A DNA stretch of 64,000 nt from positions 137,821 to 201,820 of the forward strand of contig NZ_DLHR01000020.1 in assembly GCF_002483315.1 (NCBI RefSeq). Reading direction: 5' to 3'. Positions within the stretch are counted from its first letter, which is position 1, and each line of letters begins with the position of its first letter. The DNA is from Flavobacterium sp. UBA7663 (GTDB lineage: Bacteria > Bacteroidota > Bacteroidia > Flavobacteriales > Flavobacteriaceae). Under the pieces are notes generated by a model. The model was not told the origin of the DNA. It ran no database searches and was given only the letters and a program-made list of their open reading frames with translations. A program made the position numbers and the translations under genes. Positions 1 to 6,990 of the stretch are shown here, one piece after another.

Positions 1-1995
1 AAAAGAATTGATAACTATTATTGGTTAAACGAAAGAGAAAATCCAGAAGTTATTGATTACTTGAATAAAGAAAACGAATATTACCAAAAATCAACTGCTC
101 ATACCAAACAATTTCAAGAAGAATTGTTTTTGGAAATGAAAGGAAGAATTAAAGAAGATGATAGTTCGGTTCCTTATTTCTATAACGGATATTATTACAT
201 TACGCGTTATGAAACAGGTAAAGATTATCCTATTTATTCGCGTAAAAAGGGAAGTTTAGATGCCAAAGAAGAAATTTTGTTTGATTGCAATGAAATGGCA
301 AAAGGGCATTCTTATTTTAACTTAGGCGGTTTAAATATTAGTGAAGATAATAAATGGGCTGCTTTTGGAGTGGATTTGGTTTCGAGAAGACAATATACGA
401 TTCAAATTAAAAATCTTGAAACAGGTGAAATTCTTCCAGTGAAATTAGAAAATACAACAGGAGGTTCTACTTGGGCTGGCGATAATAAAACGTTGTTTTA
501 CACTCGTAAAGATGCGCAAACCTTGCGTTCAGATAAAATTTACAAACATACTTTAGGAACTGATGCTTCGGCTGATACCATGGTTTTTCATGAAAAAGAC
601 GATACATTTGGCACGTTTGTTTACAAAGAAAAATCTAAAAAATATTTGGTCATTGGTTCTTCAAGTACTTTGACTTCTGAATACCAAATTTTGGAATCTA
701 AAAATCCGAATGGTGAATTCAGAATTTTCCAAAAAAGAACGCGTGGATTAGAATATTCGATTTCGCATTATGGCGATAGTTTTTACATCGTAACCAATAA
801 AGACAAAGCAACGAACTTTAAATTAATGAAAACGCCAGAAACGGCTACTTCTGCTGAAAACTGGAAAGATTTAATCGGACACAGAAAAGATGTTTTATTA
901 GAAGGAATTGAAATTTTCAAAGATTATTTAGTGGTTGAAGAACGTTCAAATGGTTTGAATAAAATTCAAATTCGTCCTTGGAATGGAAAAGGCGAGTACT
1001 ATTTACCATTTGAAAGTGAAACCTATACAGCTTACACAACAACTAATGTAGATTTTGACACCGAAATTCTTCGTTATGGTTACCAATCAATGGCAACACC
1101 ATCTTCTGTGATTGATTTCAACATGAGTACTCAGGAGAAAAAAGTATTGAAAGAGCAAGAAGTATTGGGTGGAAAATTCGATAAAAACAATTACATCGAA
1201 GAAAGAGTTTGGGCAACTGCAACAGACGGAACAAAAGTGCCAATCTCTATGGTGTATAGAAAAGGAATAAAAAAAGACGGTAAAAATCCGTTGTTGTTAT
1301 ATGCTTATGGTTCGTATGGCGCTACTATGGATCCTTATTTTTCATCAACTCGTTTGAGTTTATTGGATAGAGGATTTATTTATGCGATTGCACATATTAG
1401 AGGAGGCGAGGACTTAGGAAGAGAGTGGTATGAGAACGGAAAACTTTTGAAAAAAATTAACACTTTCACCGATTTTATTGACTGTTCAAAATTTGTGATT
1501 GCAGAAAAATACACTTCGGCAGCACATTTGTACGCAGAAGGTGGATCGGCTGGTGGTTTGCTAATGGGAGCAATTGTTAATATGGCGCCAGAATTGTACA
1601 ACGGAGTAATTGCACAAGTTCCGTTTGTAGATGTTGTTACCACCATGTTAGATGATACGATTCCGTTGACAACTGGAGAGTATGACGAATGGGGAAATCC
1701 GAACGAAAAAGTGTATTATGATTACATGCTTTCGTATTCGCCATACGACCAAGTTAAAAAGCAAGATTATCCAAATATGTATGTATCTACAGGGCTTCAC
1801 GATTCGCAAGTACAGTATTTTGAGCCTGCAAAATGGGTGGCAAAATTGCGTGTTATGAAAACTAATGACAAACAATTATTCCTAGATACTAACATGGATG
1901 CAGGACATGGAGGAGCTTCAGGACGATTTGAAGCACTTAAAGAATTAGCTAAGGAATTTACATTTTTATTAGATTTAGAAAAAATTAAGAAGTAG
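1..1995 (+). CDS. ptrB: Oligopeptidase B-like S9 peptidase, 5' end outside window
   Basis: The reading frame is open from base 1, so the gene begins before the window; 664 codons plus stop are visible. It is a prolyl-oligopeptidase (S9A) serine peptidase that cleaves short peptides, in the oligopeptidase B group typically after basic residues. The first two thirds are the beta-propeller. The C-terminal third is the alpha/beta-hydrolase domain, with the nucleophile motif GGSAGG (Ser codon 1546-1548), the acid Asp in GLHDSQ (1801-1803) and His in GHGG (1906-1908). The segment RGGEDLGREWYENGKLLKK is characteristic of oligopeptidase B. A TTG at 61 could be mistaken for a start, but the peptidase sequence continues upstream of it. 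No signal peptide can be judged. Family assignment is firm; substrate preference is inferred from the family. Confidence 0.93.
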   Translation, partial: KRIDNYYWLNERENPEVIDYLNKENEYYQKSTAHTKQFQEELFLEMKGRIKEDDSSVPYFYNGYYYITRYETGKDYPIYSRKKGSLDAKEEILFDCNEMAKGHSYFNLGGLNISEDNKWAAFGVDLVSRRQYTIQIKNLETGEILPVKLENTTGGSTWAGDNKTLFYTRKDAQTLRSDKIYKHTLGTDASADTMVFHEKDDTFGTFVYKEKSKKYLVIGSSSTLTSEYQILESKNPNGEFRIFQKRTRGLEYSISHYGDSFYIVTNKDKATNFKLMKTPETATSAENWKDLIGHRKDVLLEGIEIFKDYLVVEERSNGLNKIQIRPWNGKGEYYLPFESETYTAYTTTNVDFDTEILRYGYQSMATPSSVIDFNMSTQEKKVLKEQEVLGGKFDKNNYIEERVWATATDGTKVPISMVYRKGIKKDGKNPLLLYAYGSYGATMDPYFSSTRLSLLDRGFIYAIAHIRGGEDLGREWYENGKLLKKINTFTDFIDCSKFVIAEKYTSAAHLYAEGGSAGGLLMGAIVNMAPELYNGVIAQVPFVDVVTTMLDDTIPLTTGEYDEWGNPNEKVYYDYMLSYSPYDQVKKQDYPNMYVSTGLHDSQVQYFEPAKWVAKLRVMKTNDKQLFLDTNMDAGHGGASGRFEALKELAKEFTFLLDLEKIKK

Positions 1996-2010
1996 TTCAA
2001 TATTTTTTGT

Positions 2011-2018
2011 TAAATTTG
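2011..2018 (+). promoter_or_regulatory. Possible -7 box (TAAATTTG)
   Basis: This is an exact match to the Bacteroidetes -7 consensus TAnnTTTG, 115 nt upstream of the cysteine synthase start. No clear TTG -33 box lies 19-21 nt before it, so it is only a candidate. A second weaker TATTTTGG-type box occurs near 2097. Confidence 0.35.
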
Positions 2019-2132
2019 CAAGGTTTTGGAGGTGTCAAAAACACACTTTTAAACAAAAAATCAAGTATAAAATACTTTAAATGCTAGTTGTGCATAGTAT
2101 TTTGGAAACATTAAAACAAACAGTATCTTCAT

Positions 2133-3173
2133 ATGAAAGAAGAAATAAAAGCCTATAATAGTGTATTAGATTTAATTGGGAATACACCATTAATCAAACT
2201 GAATAAAGTTTCAGCTGATTTACCAGGTAATTTCTATGCAAAAGTTGAAGCCTTTAATCCAGGTCATTCTACAAAAGACCGTATCGCATTATATATTATT
2301 GAAGAAGCAGAAAAAAGAGGTATCCTAAAACCAGGAGACACCATTATTGAAACTACTTCAGGAAATACAGGTTTTAGTTTAGCCATGGTAAGTATCATCA
2401 AAGGGTACGATTGTATCTTAGCGGTGAGTTCAAAATCATCTAGAGATAAAATTGATATGTTACGTTCAATGGGTGCTAAGGTATATGTTTGCCCGGCACA
2501 CGTTTCAGCTGATGATGAGCGTTCTTACTACAATGTTGCAAAAAGATTACACGAGGAAACTAAAGGTTCGGTTTATATTAACCAATATTTCAACGAGTTA
2601 AATGTTGATGCACATTATAAATCTACAGGACCAGAAATTTGGGAACAAACTGGCGGTCAAATTACACACTTAGTGGCGTGTAGTGGAACTGGTGGAACAA
2701 TTTCTGGAACTGCACGTTTCTTAAAAGAGCAAAATCCAAACATTAAAGTTTTAGGAGTAGATGCTTTTGGTTCGGTTTTGAAAAAATACCACGAAACAAA
2801 AGAATTTGATAACGCTGAAATTTATCCATACCGTATTGAAGGTTTAGGTAAAAACTTAATTCCAACAGCTACTGATTTTGATATCATTGATAAATTTATC
2901 AAAGTATCTGATGAAGAAAGTGCACACACTACAAGAGAATTAGCTAAGAAAGAAGGTTTATTCGTAGGATATACTTCTGGAGCAGCTTTTCAAGCAGTGA
3001 AGCAATATGCTGAAGAAGGAGAATTTGATGCAAACAGTAAAGTAGTTATCATTTTCCCTGATCATGGTTCACGTTACATGAGTAAAGTATTTAGTGATGA
3101 TTGGATGAACGAACAAGGTTTCTTTGATTCGGTTAACCAAGAAGAAGCTTTAAAAATTGAAATTATCAAGTAA
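2133..3173 (+). CDS. PLP-dependent cysteine synthase / cystathionine beta-synthase family
   Basis: A 346-residue fold-type II PLP enzyme. The PLP lysine is Lys48 in NPGHSTKDR, preceded by the GNTPL motif. The phosphate-binding loop is GTGGTISGT, and TTSGNTGFSLA forms the substrate loop. The C-terminal part (PDHGSRYMSKVFSDDWM) resembles the catalytic core of cystathionine beta-synthase more than short CysK/CysM proteins, and there is no C-terminal CBS domain pair. It therefore makes cysteine from O-acetylserine, or cystathionine from serine and homocysteine; sequence alone does not decide. It acts in the cytoplasm. The gene stands alone, followed by a strong bidirectional hairpin. The ATG at 2133 gives a normal family N-terminus. 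Confidence 0.88.
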   Translation: MKEEIKAYNSVLDLIGNTPLIKLNKVSADLPGNFYAKVEAFNPGHSTKDRIALYIIEEAEKRGILKPGDTIIETTSGNTGFSLAMVSIIKGYDCILAVSSKSSRDKIDMLRSMGAKVYVCPAHVSADDERSYYNVAKRLHEETKGSVYINQYFNELNVDAHYKSTGPEIWEQTGGQITHLVACSGTGGTISGTARFLKEQNPNIKVLGVDAFGSVLKKYHETKEFDNAEIYPYRIEGLGKNLIPTATDFDIIDKFIKVSDEESAHTTRELAKKEGLFVGYTSGAAFQAVKQYAEEGEFDANSKVVIIFPDHGSRYMSKVFSDDWMNEQGFFDSVNQEEALKIEIIK

Positions 3174-3190
3174 TTGATTTTAGATATAAA

Positions 3191-3218
3191 AAAATCCCAA
3201 TCGAAAGATTGGGATTTT
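3191..3218. terminator. Bidirectional intrinsic terminator
   Basis: A perfect stem AATCCCAATC/GATTGGGATT with a GAAA tetraloop is flanked by A and T tracts on both sides. It lies between the convergent cysteine synthase gene and the SRPBCC pseudogene and can serve both. Confidence 0.85.
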
Positions 3219-3224
3219 TATTTT

Positions 3225-3674
3225 TTAATTATCCGGAATATTTGGTTCTACTAACTTCTTTAGTTTTTCTAACGATTCTTGCCAACCCAAGTAACACATT
3301 TCGGTAGGAATCATTTCGGGAATATTTTCTTGTAATATTTTGATTTCGGTACCACACGAAACTTCTTTTAACCAAACCGAAGTTGTCATTTCACCTGGTA
3401 AATTCGGGTCATCAAAAGTGTCAGTGTATTTTAAAAATTCGTTGGGTTTGACATCGAGATAAGTTCCACCAAAAGAATGTCAGTTACAGGTTGTAAAATT
3501 GATAAACGACATTTTAAAACTACCTCCAATTTTTACTTCCATACTGTGAACCTCACACAAGAAACCATATGGTGGAATCCACGAAGCCATTGCATTTTTC
3601 TCAGTAAATGCGCGAAACACCTTTTCAGGTGGTGCCGTTACTACGCGATGTAATGATACAAAATTATCTGCCAT
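3225..3674 (-). pseudogene. SRPBCC / AHSA1-family protein, interrupted by one in-frame TGA
   Basis: Translating the minus strand from ATG 3674 gives an AHSA1 (activator of Hsp90 ATPase-like, SRPBCC fold) protein: VTAPPEKVFRAFTEKNAMASWIPPYGF, continuing to the family's C-terminal GW...L..L helix and a TAA at 3225. This is 149 residues, the usual family length, with no frameshift. Codon 3482-3480 is TGA, inside the normally conserved stretch TTGNSHSFGG, which here reads TTCN-stop-HSFGG. The family Gly just before it is Cys. The frame after the stop is still clearly conserved protein (GTYLDVKPNEFLKYTDTFDD), so inactivation is recent, or the base is a sequencing error. Such proteins bind small hydrophobic ligands; no partner gene is adjacent. 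Intact alleles would be ordinary single-domain proteins. Confidence 0.82.
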
Positions 3675-3717
3675 ATTTTTTTATTACTAATTTATGAAAA
3701 AAAATGATTGGGTTTTG

Positions 3718-3757
3718 ATTTGTGGGTACGGAATATAATTCTATGCTATCGAGATTA
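3718..3757 (-). repeat. Flanking element, copy 1 (3' side of the Ntn-hydrolase gene)
   Basis: This element of about 38 bp ends 1-2 nt from the stop codon of the minus-strand Ntn-hydrolase gene. On the plus strand its core reads TACGGAATATAATTC then CGAGATT. It matches the element at 37044-37081 at about 25 of 31 core positions, including the spacing. The GGAAT-ATA-ATTCT part can form a short hairpin. It may be a dispersed flavobacterial repeat, a weak terminator or the end of an insertion unit. Confidence 0.6.
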
Positions 3758-3758
3758 T

Positions 3759-4658
3759 TTATGTGAATTTTATTATTCCATCGTTGATTTCATAACCAAT
3801 AAGTTTTATCCCATAGTCATTTAATACAATATTATTTAATTCCTCTCTATTTACATTAGTATATTTAATTGGCTTTACTGTTTTGCTTTCTTCTGAAATA
3901 GGTATATAAAGATAACCAGTTTTCCCTTTTGCAAAATATAAACAAATAGCTTGTTTGTTTGGATTATTTGAAATTAAATTTGAAACAATAAACGAACCAT
4001 CTTGAACTGTGCCTTCGGATAATTTTTGTGTTTTTCCTTGCTTTATTGTTGTTGTTTTGTTACCTCCAAATACTTCTGATCTTATTTCATATTGAAACGC
4101 ATTTAGAAAAGTATCATAACTCGCTGAAATGATAAAATCACCAATTGTATCAATATTAGTGTTATTAATCATTTGTGAAAAAGAGGTAGATGAGTTATTA
4201 AGTATTGATTTGTGTTTGTTTTCAGGCTTTAAAAAAAATGACTGAAATTCATTGAAAGCTTCTTTTTCACCAATCCAAAAAGTACTACCTAATTCGTAAT
4301 TATTTTTATCAATCTTAAATAAGCTTGGTTTATTAATATCAGAAACTAGACAAACTATGAATTCAGATGGGTCATTTTCCAATATTAAGGTATTTTGAAT
4401 GTGCTTAATTGTATCTATAAAGAGTGCAGGCTTAGTTTTTATGAGTGATTGAATTATATTAGCAGATAATTCTACATTGCCAGCGTAGGCGATACAAATT
4501 TTAGGGTTTAAAATATGAATTTTTAAAACTCCTTGATCTGGAGACATTCTTAATTTATTTTCACCTGTAATACTTTTATCTCCATTGTTAATAGAAACTT
4601 TTGTATCTGATAAAAAAAGACATTGATTGTTTTCGATTTTTGCAATTATTATGGACAT
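3759..4658 (-). CDS. Orphan proteasome-like Ntn-hydrolase (predicted)
   Basis: This 299-residue protein has no signal peptide or membrane segment and no close named family that I recognise. Its N-terminus follows the proteasome-beta/HslV pattern: Met1 is followed directly by Ser, which becomes residue 1 after Met removal. In that numbering Asp17 (LFLSDT) falls exactly at the proteasome Asp17 position, and Lys34 (ENKLRM) lies next to the expected Lys33. A strand ending in CIAYAG matches the conserved Gly turn after that lysine. I infer an N-terminal-nucleophile hydrolase with Ser as nucleophile; the C-terminal half (about 150-299) has no recognisable domain. The gene stands alone between a pseudogene and yebC, has flanks shared with the caspase-like gene at 37 kb, and looks accessory. 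An inactive relative of the fold is also possible. Function is unknown. Confidence 0.55.
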   Translation of the reverse strand: MSIIIAKIENNQCLFLSDTKVSINNGDKSITGENKLRMSPDQGVLKIHILNPKICIAYAGNVELSANIIQSLIKTKPALFIDTIKHIQNTLILENDPSEFIVCLVSDINKPSLFKIDKNNYELGSTFWIGEKEAFNEFQSFFLKPENKHKSILNNSSTSFSQMINNTNIDTIGDFIISASYDTFLNAFQYEIRSEVFGGNKTTTIKQGKTQKLSEGTVQDGSFIVSNLISNNPNKQAICLYFAKGKTGYLYIPISEESKTVKPIKYTNVNREELNNIVLNDYGIKLIGYEINDGIIKFT

Positions 4659-4724
4659 GAATATTGCTTTTTGATATAATTATTACTGATAAGATTTTTT
4701 CATCAAAAAAATACTTTTCATTAC

Positions 4725-4764
4725 GCTAATATATAAAAAAATCCTCACAATTTCTTGCGAGGAT
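4725..4764 (-). repeat. Shared upstream block plus yebC terminator hairpin, copy 1
   Basis: Positions 4725-4744 (GCTAATATATAAAAAAATCC) are identical to 37928-37947 and run into a hairpin at 4741-4764 (ATCCTCACAA, loop, TTGCGAGGAT), nearly the same as the hairpin at 37944-37966. Read on the minus strand, this is the intrinsic terminator of yebC with a T tract followed by TATATTAGC. It also forms the upstream border of the Ntn-hydrolase unit, 67 nt before its ATG. Confidence 0.7.
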
Positions 4765-4788
4765 TTAGTATATAAGATAGAAAAAGGA

Positions 4789-5508
4789 TTACTCAGCGCT
4801 TTCTTGCATCGTATGATATACGTTCATTACGTCATCGTCTTCTTCAATTTTTTCTAATAGTTTTTCAACATCAGCTACTTGGTCTGGTGTTAATTCTTTT
4901 GTTATTTGTGGTATTCTTTCAAATCCAGAAGATAAGATTTCTATTCCGCGAGTTTCTAATTCTTTTTGGATAGTTCCAAAGCTTTCAAAAGGAGCGTACA
5001 TTAAAATACCGTCTTCGTCAGCAAAGATTTCTTCTACACCAAAATCAATCATTTCTAGTTCTAATTCTTCCACATCTTGTCCTTCTGCTGGAATTCTAAA
5101 ATTACACGTATGATCAAACATAAATTCTACCGAACCTTGTGTTCCAAACGTTCCGTTGCATTTGTTGAAGTAACTTCTAATGTTAGCAACCGTTCTGTTG
5201 TTGTTATCCGTAGCCGTTTCAATTAAAATCGCAATTCCGTGTGGTGCATACCCTTCAAACAACACTTCTTTAAAGTTAGCCGTGTCTTTATCCGATGCTT
5301 TTTTAATAGCGCGTTCTACGTTATCTTTAGGCATATTAGCTGCCTTCGCATTCTGAATTACCGCTCTTAAACGTGAGTTGGTTTCAGGATTTGGTCCGCC
5401 TTCTTTAACGGCCATTACAATATCTTTTCCTATACGTGTAAACGTTTTAGCCATTGCTGACCAACGTTTCATTTTACGGGCTTTTCTAAATTCAAACGCT
5501 CTTCCCAT
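4789..5508 (-). CDS. yebC: YebC/PmpR family regulatory/translation factor
   Basis: A 239-residue YebC-family protein (TACO1-like). The N-terminal helical domain opens with MGRAFEFRKARKMKRWSAMAKTF instead of the commonest GHSKWANI opening; this variant belongs to the YebC2-like group common in Bacteroidetes. The middle contains NMPKDNVERAIKKA and the Ala/Gly-rich loop FEGYAPHGIA typical of the family. The end is acidic. Family members bind DNA as transcriptional regulators and, in recent work, help ribosomes through proline stretches; which role applies here is not visible. It is monocistronic, with a very good promoter at 5544-5574 and a terminator at 4741-4764. The start at 5508 fits both. 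Confidence 0.93.
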   Translation of the reverse strand: MGRAFEFRKARKMKRWSAMAKTFTRIGKDIVMAVKEGGPNPETNSRLRAVIQNAKAANMPKDNVERAIKKASDKDTANFKEVLFEGYAPHGIAILIETATDNNNRTVANIRSYFNKCNGTFGTQGSVEFMFDHTCNFRIPAEGQDVEELELEMIDFGVEEIFADEDGILMYAPFESFGTIQKELETRGIEILSSGFERIPQITKELTPDQVADVEKLLEKIEEDDDVMNVYHTMQESAE

Positions 5509-5523
5509 TTCTTTTTTGGTTTA

Positions 5524-5537
5524 AAGTTTCAAGTTTC
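5524..5537. repeat. Tandem AAGTTTC repeat in yebC leader
   Basis: Two adjacent 7-bp copies of AAGTTTC lie just upstream of yebC, within the expected 5' untranslated region. Similar AAGTTTCAGGTT strings are, to my knowledge, frequent between genes in flavobacterial genomes. Confidence 0.45.
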
Positions 5538-5543
5538 AGGTTG

Positions 5544-5574
5544 CAAAAATAATAATTTCAAATTTAAACGCAAA
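5544..5574 (-). promoter_or_regulatory. Promoter of yebC (TTTG-N19-TATTTTTG)
   Basis: On the minus strand TTTG at 5574-5571 is followed by a 19-nt spacer and TATTTTTG at 5551-5544. This is an exact match to the Bacteroidetes housekeeping sigma consensus. The expected start point near 5537 leaves a leader of about 29 nt before the yebC ATG at 5508. Confidence 0.65.
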
Positions 5575-5604
5575 GCTCGCAAAGTTTTACGCAAAGTTCG
5601 CAAG
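5568..5604. repeat. Phased CGCAAAG repeat
   Basis: CGCAAAG occurs at 5569, 5579 and 5590, and CGCAAG at 5599, so unit starts are 9-11 bp apart, about one helical turn. The first copy supplies the -33 TTTG of the yebC promoter. Similar CGCAAAGTTCGCAAAG strings are known to me as dispersed intergenic sequence in flavobacteria; function unknown. Confidence 0.6.
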
Positions 5605-5742
5605 TGATAAAACTTAAAACACTAATTTTCAATAATTTGTAATGCTATGTTATTCTATGAAAAGTGTAACGACTTTTAAATGCAAAGTAAAACTTATGTG
5701 ACTATGTGTTTAAAAAAGATTTCGCTAGACTTTATACTCTAA

Positions 5743-6825
5743 TTACTTCTTGTAAAACGGCATTTTAACCACTTTCGCTTTAATATCTTTATTTCTAATT
5801 CTAATATAAATTTCAGAATCTGGTGTAGCTAAAGCCGTTGGAACATAACCCATTCCGATAGCAATTCCCATAGAAGGTGATTGTGTTCCAGAAGTTACAA
5901 TTCCTACAACATTTCCATTAGCATCAGCAATTTCGTAATCGTGACGAGGAATTCCTCTTTCTACCATTTCGAAACCAACTAATTTACGAGAAACACCCGC
6001 TTCTTTTTGTTTCTTTAAGTTTTCTGAATTCGTGAATTCTTTATCGAATTTGGTAATCCATCCTAAACCAGCTTCTAAAGGCGAAGTCGTATCGTTGATA
6101 TCGTTTCCGTATAAACAGAATCCCATTTCTAAACGTAACGTATCACGTGCTGCTAATCCAATTGGTTTAATTCCGAATGCTGCTCCAGCTTCAAAAACTT
6201 TGTTCCAAATGTATTCTGCATCTTCGTTTTTGAAGTAAATTTCAAATCCTCCAGAACCTGTATAACCTGTAGCTGAAACAATTACATCGCTTTTTCCAGC
6301 AAATTCACCAATTTGGAATGTGTAATATCCCATATTCGTTAAATCGATAGAAGTTAAGGATTGCATAGCTTCTGCAGCTTTTGGTCCTTGAATAGCTAAT
6401 AATGAATAGCCTTCAGAAAGATTTTGCATATCCACGCCTAAATCATTGTGCGAAGAAATCCAATTCCAATCTTTTTCAATATTTGAAGCATTTACAACCA
6501 ACATATAATGATTGTCAGCAATTTTATAAACGATTAAATCGTCAACAATTCCACCTTCGTTATTTGGTAAACAAGAATATTGTGCTTTTCCATCAACTAA
6601 TTTAGACGCATCATTTGAAGTTACTTTCTGAATTAAAGCCAACGCATTTTCTCCTTTTAAGAAAAATTCTCCCATGTGAGAAACGTCGAAAACACCAACG
6701 CCATTTCTAACGATTTCGTGTTCTGCATTTACTCCTTCATATTGCACAGGCATATTATATCCTGCAAACGGAACCATTTTAGCTCCTAAACTTTCGTGAA
6801 TGTGCGTTAACGCTGTATTTTTCAT
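5743..6825 (-). CDS. gcvT: Glycine cleavage system aminomethyltransferase (T protein)
   Basis: A 360-residue T-protein that transfers the methylene group of glycine from lipoyl-H-protein to tetrahydrofolate, releasing ammonia. The sequence runs through the folate-binding GcvT domain (ALTHIHESLGAKMVPFAGYNMPVQY, then VGVFDVSHMGE with its conserved Asp-His) to the C-terminal barrel domain (YEIADANGNVVGIVTSGTQSP, GIAIGMGYV). The length is normal. Partners gcvH and gcvP are not in this window, the usual dispersed arrangement in Bacteroidetes. The gene stands alone, divergent from hutH across about 165 bp. ATG 6825 gives the standard N-terminus. No terminator hairpin was seen after it. Confidence 0.96.
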   Translation of the reverse strand: MKNTALTHIHESLGAKMVPFAGYNMPVQYEGVNAEHEIVRNGVGVFDVSHMGEFFLKGENALALIQKVTSNDASKLVDGKAQYSCLPNNEGGIVDDLIVYKIADNHYMLVVNASNIEKDWNWISSHNDLGVDMQNLSEGYSLLAIQGPKAAEAMQSLTSIDLTNMGYYTFQIGEFAGKSDVIVSATGYTGSGGFEIYFKNEDAEYIWNKVFEAGAAFGIKPIGLAARDTLRLEMGFCLYGNDINDTTSPLEAGLGWITKFDKEFTNSENLKKQKEAGVSRKLVGFEMVERGIPRHDYEIADANGNVVGIVTSGTQSPSMGIAIGMGYVPTALATPDSEIYIRIRNKDIKAKVVKMPFYKK

Positions 6826-6990
6826 GATTTGATGTTGTATTATTAGAGAGCGCTAATTTATTGAAAATTCTTAAAAATGCACCCAGATTTCCCTTAAAAT
6901 TTGATAGATATTTATTTTTTGTTAATAATGCTGATAAATCTTGCATTTTAACAATTGTTTGCGGAATTTTGGACTTTTAAAATTAACCAA

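Noticed and set aside
3480..3482. Selenocysteine or other recoding at the TGA of the SRPBCC gene
   Set aside because: The family has Ser/Asn-Ser-His here with no catalytic Cys, and no recoding hairpin is seen downstream; a point mutation or sequence error is simpler.
3480..3674. Independent 64-residue protein ending at 3480
   Set aside because: The same frame continues with strongly conserved SRPBCC sequence after the TGA, so it is the first part of a broken gene.
5568..5604. CRISPR-like short array
   Set aside because: Units are 7 bp with 2-4 bp between them; there are no spacers and no cas genes in the window.
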